Positions 22,360-33,696 of a stretch of DNA of 64,000 nt are shown in pieces. The stretch covers positions 24,704,241 through 24,768,240 of the forward strand of contig NC_083565.1 of the NCBI RefSeq assembly GCF_019925205.1, given 5' to 3'. The position numbers were made by a program, and so were the translations under genes. The notes beneath the pieces were generated by a model. The model made no database searches. It had not been told where the DNA came from and saw only the letters and a program-made list of their open reading frames with translations. The stretch is from Metopolophium dirhodum (lineage: Eukaryota > Arthropoda > Insecta > Hemiptera > Aphididae). Position 1 is the first letter of the stretch; the number at the start of each line of letters is the position of its first letter.

Positions 22360-22982
22360 AGTTGTTTAGTGTTCGGCCTCGATGACTACACCACCGAAAT
22401 CAACACTATAATGTTGTACTGTATCAGAACCAGTGATTTAATAATATTGTCAGTCTATGACCACATACAAGGATTGACTGGCAAATACGGCTCTTTTGCC
22501 AGTCAAGAGAATAAACATTTAACTATCAGCACATATTATATATTACAGTCGATAGTAAATAATTAATATTTAATAATATCTATACGTATGTACTATATGG
22601 ATTATGGATATCTGTGGGCGACGCACATAAAAAACACAGCGCACTCTGGTCGTTCGCCTCAACCGGCTCGAGTACCGACTACTAAGTCTCGAACTCGTCC
22701 TCCACCGTCCTCCACCCAGTCGGCAGTCACGTTATCACTTATCGACGAGATATATAACGGGACTAGAACACCAGACTAAATGTCCTCACGGACTCTGGTC
22801 GGTTAAATCTTTTGTGCCTCTCGCCTAAATAATATAGCACAATAATTACGCGCGCCTCCAACGACGAACAGATTTCTCTCTACGATCTGTGGTTAGGTGA
22901 CCAACGTGTGAAGGGGTGAGTGAGGCCACCGACGTTGAGGTCCACACGTATGTCGAATACTCAAATACATAATAGCGGACAT
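22360..22982. other. GC-richer patch of unknown nature, left part
   Basis: This stretch is visibly more GC-rich than its surroundings (cctcgatgactacaccaccg, cctcaaccggctcgagtacc, ctccaccgtcctccaccc). It is separated from a similar patch at 24145-24480 only by the hAT element 22983-24136. Short frames exist but none is recognisable. It could be an old LTR, a promoter-proximal region or an exon remnant. Confidence 0.35.
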
Positions 22983-24136
22983 CAGGGCCTAAAATACATC
23001 TGATTTCAGGGGACACACCACACACTTATTAATTGAACTGTTACTTTTGGGCTTTGAGAGTTTTCTATAGCAAAAATAAAACCTGTGGGGGCTATAGTCG
23101 TAGTTAAGGGGGGGGCAGTCTTGTAAAGTATTCGAATTCTATTTTAAATACTTTTTTTAGAAAGTATTCAAATACGTATTCCGAATACTTTTATTTGTAT
23201 TTTTTATTCATTAAAAAATACTTTTTTCCGATCCAGAAAAATAGTTTTAAATTTGTGATAAGACATATTATAAATCATGAACATTTATTTTATTCTTTGA
23301 ACGAAATATAATATTGCCCCATGATATGATTATTTTTATAAACACCAATGTGTGTAGTAAATTGAAAAATATTTTAATATTTTTGTATGTTATCATCATC
23401 AATTAGAATATAATTTATGTAACAAAATAGTTTATAAGAATATTCAACGTTTTTAAAAACAAATTTGATTATGTTTAGAAAATAATATTGGGTTTGTTAA
23501 ATAAACTGTAATAATAAAATATTATATGTATATTATTATGTATGTAGATCCTTTAAGTTATATTTATTATAAGACAAAATAACAATCTAAATCTTTAAAA
23601 TCCGATTTATGATTATAATAATCAGTTTAGTACTTTCATTTTTTTAAAATATTTGAACTTATTTTAGACATAAAATAAACAACAATACATATTTATAATA
23701 TGAAATAGTAACCTATACCTAATTATATTATATTATGAAAATATTCTATAAATTACGATGCTCTTACTAGTTAACTTTTCAGTAGATATTAAAGTAAAAA
23801 ATATTGTCTTTCAAGTTTCAATAGACACAGCATAGAATAATTTAAATATTTTATGTACCTTCATGTTTAGTTATTTTATACTAAGGCAGGTACCTAATTA
23901 CTTTGAATTGACCCATTAGCATTTCTTCTTTTGTTTTTATAACAAACTTGTCCATAATAAAATAAGTAGGTAATTAATTTATGTTAACAGAATAGGTAAC
24001 TAGTAAATTAAAATATTAAACGTTTAATGTTTGTTATTTTTAAAAATACTAAAAACACGTTTTAAGACTTGGGACACACATTTGTCATTTAGGGGACACA
24101 CTTTGATTTTCAGGGGACACGGTATTTTAGCCCCTG
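22983..24136. mobile_element. hAT-type element with perfect 8-bp target duplication
   Basis: The termini cagggcctaaaatac and gtattttagcccctg are inverted matches. The flanking octamer gcggacat is identical at 22975-22982 and 24137-24144. The repeated phrase ggggacacac lies inside both ends. The interior is AT-rich without a transposase frame, so the element is non-autonomous. Confidence 0.92.
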
Positions 24137-24144
24137 GCGGACAT

Positions 24145-24480
24145 GGGCCCGACCAGATGTATTTAGCACCAACACCCATGAAGTGAAACCATCTGCGACA
24201 CGTCGTGTATCGGTCGTGCAACGTACCGAAATCATCGTAATAACGGCAAAGCGGCTTAACGTAGGATACAGCGGCACATAACGACGCACGTTGCGTATAA
24301 AACAACAAAGTTGCTAACAAAGGCGAATGACAACAAAGAGCCGTAGATCTAGGCTGGAAGAAATGCGCAACGACGGGCCGTAACTCGGCAAAGGTCGTCG
24401 GGGACTAACTATACTCGCTGAGGAATAAGAATCTACCTTGCCGCGCACGCAGCGACCGATTCCCCACCCCGCAACCTTGT
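24145..24480. other. GC-richer patch of unknown nature, right part
   Basis: Continues the GC-rich sequence interrupted at 22982 (gggcccgaccagatg, cgcaacgacgggccgtaac, gccgcgcacgcagcgaccg). Frames on the minus strand are short and carry no recognised motif. Confidence 0.35.
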
Positions 24481-24658
24481 CAGTGGCGTAGACCTGATTT
24501 CTGAAAGGATTGGGGATCAAAAAAAGTAAACAACATAGCTAAATGGGAGGGGAAAATTGGAAAATCTCCCATCCTCTAAAAACTTTTTGTTAAGGTAATA
24601 AAAAGCCTGCAGTGAGGGGGATCTGACCCCCCACGTCCCCTCCTTGTCTACGCCACTG
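24481..24658. mobile_element. hAT-type MITE (CAGTGGCGTAGAC family), copy 2
   Basis: It begins cagtggcgtagacc and ends tgtctacgccactg. The octamer aaccttgt is perfectly duplicated at 24473-24480 and 24659-24666. The interior is an inverted relative of the 11367-11608 copy. Length 178 bp. Confidence 0.95.
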
Positions 24659-24694
24659 AACCTTGTCATAATTATAAACATTTAGTTATATAGT

Positions 24695-25122
24695 TAGAGA
24701 TGGGCAAAATATTTTGAATATCGATGTTCGCGATGTAGGTATAGATGCATCGAAATTTATAACCTCGATGGTTTAGATGTATCTGATTCTTGTGAAAAAA
24801 CCTCTATGTTTTTCGATGTTTAATATAAAAATGTTTTAATTATTTTTTAAGCGTTCTATCACGGGTAATATAATTTGCAAATTAAGATTATATTTTTCAT
24901 CATAGTTTTACACGGACCTCACATGACAGTATGTACTATGTTTCAAATTAATTATTTTTTTTAAAATATAAATTCAAAGTATTTTAAAAAAAGGTACAAT
25001 ATGAAAAAAACCATCGATAACATTATTTTCGATACGTCGAAGACTTTAGTCTTGTAGTGTGTGGAACAAAAACCTCGATGTTTTCAAAACAATAAAATAT
25101 CGATGTATTTTGCCCACCTTTA
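24695..25122. mobile_element. hAT-like MITE rich in ATCGATG
   Basis: The ends tagagatgggcaaaatattt and attttgcccacctt(ta) are inverted matches. The flanks tatatagt and gttatagt agree at 6 of 8 bases. The interior repeatedly carries cctcgatgt and atcgatgt. No coding frame. Confidence 0.7.
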
Positions 25123-25133
25123 GTTATAGTTAC

Positions 25134-26155
25134 AGGTACGTTCTTATTCCCGGCGACTGTAAACTGCGCCCAATGTACAGGTAAACACGAAAGCATACAT
25201 GTAAACTGCGCCCGAGTTCTTATCGTGAGTAAAAAGGTGATATGTAAACTGCGCTCGAGTTTTATCAAATGTAAAAAGGTGACATATGTTACATAATAAT
25301 ATGTAAACTGCACCCGTCTAAACTTTTAAAAATTGAATAGCTATATTTTTGCCAAATTTAACAAAATTACAGAATTACTAATCTAAAATTACAATCTTTA
25401 ATATTATGTTTGATTCGTTACAGTCATATTATAGCATAAATAATTAATAGAATAAAATTAAAAATTAAAAAAAATATATAATCTTAAAAAGTACAATATT
25501 AGGACAAAAAAAAACATATTGTTGATACATATTCATCAATTGGAGTTTGACCACTGTTATATTTATTAGTTAAATGTTGTAACGTTTTGCGTTTATTTTT
25601 TGTCTTAGAATTTTGGTATTTAAAGGGTACATTTATACTATTTAGTTTAATATATGTAACTCAGAGGCCGATTAGTTTTCCGAAATTTAAATTTTTCAAT
25701 TATTTTCAAGCTTTTTTCGCGCTGCGAAACGAATTGTTCGGCCATCGTGACTTCACTCATTAAACTGAATACGATATGTACTAAGTAGCCCCTTGCCGGA
25801 TGTAGTGATTGATAAGCCATCAGTAGATGCCGTATTACTGCAATAACTATTCGATAACGTGTTGGTATTTTTAGACAACAATATAATTTCTGTAATATAA
25901 TTGCAAAAGTACATAATCATAGTGACTTTGATAGTTCAAAAGTTTTATATATTTTACAAACGGCGCACAGCTTAAGTTGTAAGTACCTACCTTTTAACAT
26001 GGATAAAAATTTGGGCGCAGTTTACATTATACCTTTTTAATATGGATACAAATTTGGGCGCAGTTTACATTATACCTTTTTAACATAGATAAAAATTCGG
26101 GCGCAGTTTACAAAAAAAAAAGGTCATTTGGGCGCAGTGCACGTATGCCCTTTAT
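25134..26155. mobile_element. Foldback-like element with iterated GTAAACTGCGCCC ends
   Basis: The left arm (25150-25320) has four copies of gtaaactgcgccc-like text at spacings of roughly 40-60 bases. The right arm (about 25975-26140) has the inverted motif gggcgcagtttac four times. The sequence following each motif (cgaattttatc...gtaaaaaggt) is also repeated. The 650-bp centre is AT-rich with no transposase frame. The outer limits are approximate. Confidence 0.75.
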
Positions 26156-26389
26156 TCCGTGGCGAGTAAAGGCCACCGGGTGTCTAGACGGCGGACATGC
26201 GTTACGTGCTTACCGGCGACAGCATAATATGCTAGCACAGAACAATTTATACGATAATCTGCAGTGTGCACATGAAAACTGATATGCGTATTGAGATAAA
26301 ATTATCAACTGACTGAACAAACGAATAAATAAAAACGCAGTTTGCTGTAACGATAAATTTTAGTAACTCGATAGTATGCATACACTTTT

Positions 26390-26830
26390 ACATGGTTTTT
26401 TTCCATAATATTAGTGGTCAAACTCTTCGTTTTACTCAACATACTATTCAAACTGGTCTAATTTCCCTACCGCTGTCGTGCCAGCTCTGAGATTTTACGA
26501 ATTTGACGATTGTTCCTCCATTAGTAAATTATTAAAAATTATATATACCTATATACTATACTTATCTACTTTATAAATCGCAATCGATATTAAAATGTTT
26601 TTTAATGAAAGCTGTCAAATTTCATTGATTACTACACGATTCGGAAGATATTCTAGAAAACGAAGGACTATATTCTTTGTGAAAAACTAAATATCAAAAA
26701 TGTAATAAATAAATACAATAATAATAATTCAATTATGAAAATAATAAATAGAACAGTTTACACATAGGTATAACTATACAAATTAATATACTTTAACTTT
26801 AAGAAAGTAAAACCAATAGGAAAAGCAGCT
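26390..26830. repeat. Right member of the inverted duplication (uninterrupted)
   Basis: Reverse-orientation counterpart of 20500-20858 plus 21520-21645. Shared text includes gtcaaactcttcgttttact, tcctccattagtaa, gattcggaagatattctaga and actaaatatc. It lacks the insertion at 20860-21513. Confidence 0.75.
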
Positions 26831-26910
26831 ATTTTCTATGGAAAAACTTCTATGGACTTAGGAGTCACAAAAATACCTAAATATTAAGGAGAAATTAATG
26901 ACATTTATTT

Positions 26911-26924
26911 GGGGGGGGGGGGGG
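26911..26924. repeat. Poly-G tract
   Basis: A run of 14 G in AT-rich sequence. A similar run occurs at 41870-41882. Confidence 0.9.
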
Positions 26925-27129
26925 TAAGAGTCTGGTCCCCACTTACCCAAATATTTTTCATCAGGACAAGCTGGGTGTGTAATGGTGTAATAGCTCGAAC
27001 AGTAGTGGACGGGATCGCCTAGCAATGACTGCCGGCTATGTAGTGCGTATTGTGTAATTATGTGTATTTGTGTATGAATATGTGTATGTGTGTGGGTGTG
27101 TATACAAAAATAATAAAAAATGGTAACAC

Positions 27130-28230
27130 GGTTTCTGGTAGGTAAGTTACTGTATAATGCACAAATTTAAATAATAGCAGTTCAAAATATATAATAAAAC
27201 TCACCGTAACACAAATGTATAAAAAAATATAATAATAATAATAATAATAAATGACCGGCCCTTATGGCCAACCGAAATAAATTGATATATTGACGCAGCT
27301 ATTTGAGCCGAAGCTCGTATAAAATAAATGCGGCCTTTCTGGCCCAACAATATAATAATAATAAATAATATTGAAAGGCTATTTGAGCCGCTACCACGTA
27401 TAAATAATGTGACCCTTCTGTTCTAAAAATATGTAATAATAAAGATAATAACTAAAATATATTATATAAATGTCCGGCCCAACAGGTCGAACAGAATAAA
27501 ATACCTATATATTAACAAAGCTGTTTAAGTTTTTAGCTCGTACTCATAAAATATAAAGATGCTGATAATACACGGCCCTTCTTGCACAACAAGATAATAA
27601 TTATAAAATATCTATAGGCCCTTTTGGCCCAACAATTGAATATGTATAATAATAATAATTAAATAAATAATAATAAAAATAACTCACAATTTGTGGAGCG
27701 CGGACTAGCTAGTTCCGCGTTAAAATAAAATATAGTATATCGTGCGCTTAGCGAACACAAAATATAAAAATAGGTGCCAATTCACGCACAAATTATAATA
27801 ATAAAACAATTAGGTAATATTGAAAGGTGGCGGTTTGCGCCTATGGCAATATAATGTAAAACGGCGATGCGCCACAATGGTATAAACGTATTGCCCTTAT
27901 GGCTCACAATAATAAAATAATAAGCATAATAAATCTGACTGCACACCACACGTTGGTAACACAAAATATATAATATAAAAGGGTGTTTCGTGCCCCACAA
28001 TTTTACTTAATAATGAATGTAATATCGATATGCCCTTCCGGCGCCCACAATTATAAAAAAAACAATAATAATTTTTACTATTTGAGTAAATAAAACACTT
28101 TATGAATCACGATACTGCTGCGACAACACACGGTGAAAGACAGAAGTCACGTCGGCCGTGTTAAATAATGTTCGCGGAGCCAGCTCGGCGACGTGCGATA
28201 ACGCGGTGATAGTCAGAATAATTATATTAT
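27130..28230. repeat. Degenerate short-motif cluster 1 (ggcccttctggcccaac / gcgcc type)
   Basis: Variants of cggcccttatggccaac recur every 40-110 bases from 27250 to 28050, separated by AAT-rich spacers. They grade into gcgcttagcg/gcgatgcgcc motifs after 27680. The opening text tgtataatgcacaaatttaaataata also opens the related cluster at 31720. No coding frame was recognised. Confidence 0.6.
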
Positions 28231-28309
28231 GTAATAATGTTACAGGTAGGTACTAATACATATCAACTCACTGGACACATTTAAATAATATATACAAAAA
28301 TACAACAAT

Positions 28310-28312
<3 letters not shown>

Positions 28313-28340
<28 letters not shown>
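28313..28340. repeat. (GT)n microsatellite
   Basis: Perfect GT dinucleotide run of about 14 units. Confidence 0.95.
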
Positions 28341-28589
28341 ACCAGCTGTTCCCCGTAACCGATATCCTTATGCTTATATTTAATTTACCTTATATATTGC
28401 TATTATGTTGTTGCGGCGACAACACCCATTGTTTATTGACTACCTATTGATTATGAACAAACTTGGTACTTTTGTGTAATTTAACGAGAAAAAAAAAACG
28501 CAAGACGACATAATTTATAAGTTATAATATTGTTGGGGCCGGGAACGATAAGTAATGATAGTTCGTGCAATAATAATTTACGTCGAACC

Positions 28590-29270
28590 TTGTTTTAAAT
28601 TTTCAATTCTCAGCTATAAAAGTTGAACATTTTATACATTTTGAACTACTGAATAATTTGTGAATTTTCAATTTTTGATAAATTTCTCCAAAATTTGCCC
28701 TTTAAATGCTCGGAAAAAAAAATTGTGAATATGTACTTTTAATATTTTCAACTGCTATTGTAATAAATTATTACTAATAATATATCAGGAGCCTTGTACT
28801 AAGTTTTCAAATAAAATTGTATTGATATTTATAGAAAAAAAACTAAAAAAATTGAAATTTGAAATTGTTCGTTAATAGCTCTACAAGATTTAAAATATTT
28901 TCAAAATGATATGGTGTATGGAAAATGAAAATATAAACATTCAGTGAAATGTTCACGTATCTCAAATTATTAGTTTTTGAATTACAACAAAATAAGAGAA
29001 TCGTTACACGAAAAAACGAGTATAAATATATCCAATTTTGTAAAAATATAAACTTCAAACGCTCATAAAAATTTAATTTGACTTTTTTGTAGATATTTTT
29101 TTTGAAATTGAAAAATTGAAAAATTAAATCTGAAAATGTCCGTAAACAGTTCAAAACAAATCAACATTTTTTGAAAATTGTATATCGTTTATGTTTAATT
29201 GTGTATAGAAAATGCTAATATAAGCAACCAGAGATAACTTCATACGGTCATTTGTTTTATAGTTATGTAC
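28590..29270 (-). repeat. Partial inverted copy of the 'attctgagcggagcg' repeat family
   Basis: Reverse complement of the middle of the 53.7-55.1 kb copy. Shared text includes ggtgtatgg, tcaggagccttgtact, aatatttt(caactg) and caaaatttgcc. A minus-strand frame at 28843-29154 is AT-rich and repeat-derived. Confidence 0.75.
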
Positions 29271-29599
29271 ATCTCGGCGCTTTTGAAAACTAGTTTTACT
29301 GCGAATTTTAAATGTTCACTTTTAAACCATCAAACAAGATACTGAAGTTGAAAATCGTATCATTATTTCGATTACTTATCATATTGTACAAAGACACAAA
29401 AAAAAATGTACGTTACCCAAAAACAATATATCTATATATTATATCTATATTAAATGTTATAAAAAAGTGAGTGCTGTCATGGAACACCCGGTAGAAACGA
29501 AGTTTCTTTTTCAACAAATATTATAGATTACAAATACATTTTAGTGGAACCATTCAAAATAAAAGTAAATGTGAAAAATTAATGAAAATGATTTTTATT

Positions 29600-29877
29600 A
29601 CTTTTTAATTTCTATTATACCTATTAATCATGTTCAATAATCGAAATTGCAGGCCTGTGATAACTGAAATGCGATGCGTACCTATGTTTGTGATATAATT
29701 TTTTCTTAAAATACTTCTTAATATCTTGAAATACTGCATCGATATAGTGGTGATGTCATCGCTCGTTGTAGATTCTGTTGGATTGTTTATCATATTATGT
29801 AAATTGAATGTGTCCACAAGGAAAGTTCTAAAAGTTTCCGATTTCTTATCATTAAAATTGATGTTAATGTCACCAAA
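29600..29877 (-). pseudogene. Endonuclease (EEP-fold) fragment of a retroelement or Helitron-linked gene
   Basis: The minus-strand frame reads FGDININFNDKKSETF, then FLVDTFNLHNMINNPTEST and DDITTISM. The G-D-x-N-x-N motif, followed about 25 residues later by F-N-L-x-N-x-x-x-N-P-T, is the pattern of the endonuclease/exonuclease/phosphatase domain of LINEs and similar elements. The rest of the element is not visible and the expected catalytic D after TT-I is altered. It is a relic. Confidence 0.65.
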
Positions 29878-29999
29878 TTGTTATAATTTATAAATTATAA
29901 TAATATTATGAATGCATAATATGCAGATCTCATTATGCTGTTTCAAATCCTCGCGTTATACCCGTTTTCTATTACCTAGCCTATACCAAACGCGACGTA

Positions 30000-31030
30000 C
30001 AAAAAAATTTAATCGCGGGGAAAGGTAAAGCACTATATAGGGATATATGCAACAATCGGATTATTCTACGGAAACAATAAATTTCATGAAATAAAAAAGT
30101 TTACGCGTCAAGCAAGGAGATTATAATATGTATTTAAGATGTAACCAAAAGTTTATGTTTTGTAAGGACCGTGGTATAGGTTTCAGTGTCTGGTTGTGCA
30201 TGGAATACGCGTGATGTACGCGCCCAGCACTTTTGAGGATTTCCACTTTTTCGCCCGGCACTAAGGGGATTTCCACTTTACGGCCAGTTGGATGGAAAAA
30301 GGTCGAAAACCAGACTTTCGGTGCAGGCGTGACAAAATAGCACGAGCCACACATACTATTTTTTGTCACGCCTCTGTGTTCATTGATCGCGCCCATCACG
30401 ACAAAGGTAATTCAGGCTAGGATCTATGCAACAACCAGACTATTCTACGAAAACAATATTTCATGAAAGAAACGATTTGGTTTTATTTATTTTAAGCGTC
30501 ATGCGTGGAGGTTATAATATGTATTTAAGATGTAACCAAAAGTTTATGTTTTGTAAGGACCATGGTATATATAGATTTCAGTATAAATAATAATTATTAT
30601 ATTAAAATGAAATAAGAATAAAAAAATGTAATCAAGGCAAAGGTAAAAATGCATTATGGGGGGAGCTATGCATTAACCAAATTATTATACGAAAACAATT
30701 TCGTGAAAGAAAATGTTTACGCGTCATGCAAGGAGGTTATAATAATATGAATATAAGATGTAACCAAAAGTTTATGTTTCATGAGGACCGTAGTATAGTT
30801 TTTAGTGTCTGTTTGTTCAGAGAATACCCGTGATATCTGAGCTCGGTACTCTTGGGGATTTCCATTTTACCGCCAAGTACTTTTGGGGAATTCCACTTTA
30901 CCGCCCGGTACTTTTGGGGATTCCCACTTTACCCTCCCGCTGGACGGAAAAACATCGCTTTCCAACGCTTCAACCGTCATCGAAAACTAAACTTTCGGCG
31001 CAGGCGTGACAAAAAATATATTACCTACGT
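30000..31030. repeat. Cluster of three copies of the VEIPK-coding repeat
   Basis: Three units begin near 30046, 30422 and 30665 with atgcaacaa...attctacg-aaaacaat. Each continues through gtaaccaaaagtttatgtt. Units one and three carry tandem cacttttggggatttccact blocks and end in gcaggcgtgacaaaa. On the minus strand the blocks encode G-x-K-V-E-I-P-x-V-P-G-like peptides. A palindrome gtgacaaaatag...ctattttttgtcac lies at 30329-30369. A fourth copy is at 43500-44090. Confidence 0.75.
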
Positions 31031-31211
31031 ACAATCCAATACTTATACATAATGTACTTATTACATATATATCTAATTAAATATAATAATTATAATTGCA
31101 TAATATACGTAGTGTAGTGATGTATTATCAATATACGCAAGATATTTATAAAATTATAATCAATCTATCGCGGACCGTCACTACAACTTACCGCTCCCAC
31201 TTTTTTTTTCC

Positions 31212-31515
31212 ATTCTACCGATCGATCTAATAATGCGATAATATTTCAGAATACTGATCTGAATTCGTTAGAATGTCTATTTAAGATCGGCCAGTCCACA
31301 TTTTAAGATTTCTGATTTTAATTCCGAATAAATCCCGAATAATCAACTTTTTAAAATTCCAAAATTTCAAAATATTAAACCTAAATTTATAGATGTTGAA
31401 GGGGGGGTGGAATTGGGAAAAGTGGACTAACCAATCTCAAGTAGACATATAAACGATCTCAAATCAGTTTTAAAAAGTATTATCGCATTACTAGATCAAA
31501 CAGTATCATGGAATG
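31212..31515. mobile_element. MITE with ~35-bp inverted termini
   Basis: The left text cattctaccgatcg...ctaataatgcgataata and the right text tattatcgcattactagatc...atggaatg are inverted matches. The ~230-bp centre contains ccgaataaatcccgaataat and no frame. Confidence 0.6.
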
Positions 31516-31719
31516 AAAATTGGATGTTTTGGCTAAAATAACTGTTTAATATATTATAAATGATAGTATTTCGTCGGAAACGTTTTTTCCCGGCTAGCCC
31601 GCATCGTGCCATAAAAAAATTCGTTTCAAAATTAAAAAAAAAAAAAAACACATTATCATTGTAAAATCAATACATTCATTGCTCCGCTCAGAATCTAAAA
31701 AGGTCGTATATTGAGTTGT

Positions 31720-32400
31720 TGTATAATTCACAAATTTAAATAATACACGGCAAATAATATTACATCAGCACCTGCAAGTGTATGAATATAAAATTTAAAT
31801 GTTAATATAATATATGGCATGCTATTTGAGCAACATAATAATACAATACAGCTGCTGTGATCAGAGCTGTAGTATAAATAAAATAACAATTCACAGCAAT
31901 GTGCAAATTTCAAAAAGTTAGGTACTTACAATGTGATGGTGTGTGGTCTGACCAGCCGCAACCCGTACGGCCGTACCTATAATGCTATTTATTATGACTA
32001 GCAAATAAATATAACGACTGTGGCAATTGGCGCCTATACTAGCACGTAATAATAATAAAACGCGCTAATTATTTGCGCTCACAAAATATGATAATAGATG
32101 GCGATTAGCGCCTTTGATTATATAATATGATTGAGCGAACGATTAGCGCACACTAAAAAATGAATACAATACAACAGAGGCGATTTTGCGCGCACTATAA
32201 TAATTAATATAATTAATATACGATTATTATAAAAAATTGGCGACCACACAATACGATATTTAAATGACGATTTGCGACCACAAAAAAACGATATATATAT
32301 AACAAAAAAACAGCGCTTAGCTCTAGTAAACAATGATAATAATTCCACGTTAGCACTGTCAACGGAACTGACTGGACTGTGTTATTTTGCAGGGCGGCCG
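31720..32400. repeat. Degenerate short-motif cluster 2 (gcgattagcgcc type)
   Basis: Motifs such as ttggcgcctat, gcgattagcgcc, aacgattagcgcac and ggcgattttgcgcgcac recur every 30-50 bases between AT-rich spacers. The beginning resembles the start of the 27.1 kb cluster. Possibly an eroded satellite-like element. Confidence 0.6.
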
Positions 32401-33165
32401 CGTTAAGGTGAAAAAAAAAATTGGTAAAATTTTATCTGGTAAATTTACACCATTCACACATCTAGTAGGTACACGTAATATAATACACACATATAATAAT
32501 AATTGAATGGTAAAATACACATTATTATAATTTGTAATGAAAAAATGTTTTTCACTTATTGTAGTTTCGCGATAAATGTTATATATATTTGTGTTTTCTA
32601 GCTAAACCATTTGTAATGAATATATCATATTTTCACTATAGCTTGTAATACTATAAAGATTATTTATTCTTAATTATTAAATATTAATTATATTATTTAA
32701 TATTAAATTAATTGATCAAACTAAATACGCGGTATATTCTAATGATACTCATTCACGCGAGTTTTTTTATAACGAAATCAATAACAATAACGTACAATGT
32801 CATCTACGAATTATAAAACCATAGCGATAATAAAGACATGGATATAGGACATAACGCAGCGGTTCCCAACATTTTTAGATATTAAAACAATATTTATGTA
32901 AAACAAATTTTGAGGCCCACTTACCTAATATACTGGTATAAAATGTAAACGCACGCACAAATAAGACAATAGAAAAAAATATAGACATGTAAAAAATCAT
33001 GTATATAAAATCTCGATGTTGATGCCAATTAAAATTAATATAGATATTCGATAGGAATACTTTTTTGGCCTCAATTCGCAGAATTTCATTCTTCACCGAT
33101 AAGGCGTTACGTCCCATCCATGTCTTTATGGTGAAAACGAAAAAAATAATAACATACTAAAGTAT

Positions 33166-33264
33166 TCAATTATCGAAGAGTCTCGCTAGACTCGTTCCTT
33201 TCTGTGCGTAAGAAACACCGATAAAAAACAGCACGCAAATGACGATAGCGAGACTATTATACAT
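33166..33264 (-). CDS. Possible secreted micro-peptide (32 aa)
   Basis: The minus-strand ATG (complement of 33262-33264) opens MYNSLAIVICVLFFIGVSYA, a textbook signal peptide with an A-x-A-like S-Y-A cleavage site. It then reads QKGTSLARLFDN and a TGA. A splice donor within the tail would allow a longer product. The leader sequence upstream (33265-33328) and the last 17-21 bases both recur at 33632-33696 and 33892-33912, so the locus has been partly duplicated. No homology is recognised. The frame is short enough to be chance, but the hydrophobic profile is good. Confidence 0.35.
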   Translation of the reverse strand: MYNSLAIVICVLFFIGVSYAQKGTSLARLFDN

Positions 33265-33328
33265 TAAGTTTCGTATTTGCGGGGGAATCCCGGCACGGTC
33301 ACGGCACCACGTCACTGCTGTGTGTAAG
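33264..33328. repeat. 65-bp direct repeat, copy 1
   Basis: ttaagtttcgtatttgcggg... through gtcactgctgtgtgt is repeated at 33632-33696 with one substitution in about 65 bases. It is GC-rich against its background. Confidence 0.95.
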
Positions 33329-33631
33329 TATGCTAGGATGACACACCGCTCCGAATATAATCGTTTCTCGTACCTATATACAATGTTTTTTATGGAATTC
33401 AAATTTCTAAACTCCATTACTTATTAGAATGATATACACGACAACTTCAATGTACACCAGAGCGGACCCACTTGTTCATATTTAAAATTTTTTTTTATTA
33501 TTAAGAACTATGGTTGTTAGCTTAACCTTAACGTAAATATTTACATTCTGTAAATGGTATATTATCATGTCTGTAAACTATTTAGTTACAAGTGTATTAA
33601 TACTATTGTAATTGATTTCGAGATTGAAGAT

Positions 33632-33696
33632 TTAAGTTTCGTATTTGCGGGGGAATCCCGGCACGGTCACGGAACCACGTCACTGCTGTGTGTGAA
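33632..33696. repeat. 65-bp direct repeat, copy 2
   Basis: Same orientation as copy 1, 368 bases away. A second shared word, tcgaagagtctcgctag, lies outside both copies at about 33173 and 33893. Confidence 0.95.

Noticed and set aside
22588..22779. 63-codon frame in a GC-rich patch as a gene
   Set aside because: No recognised motif, no splice context, and the block is of uncertain origin.
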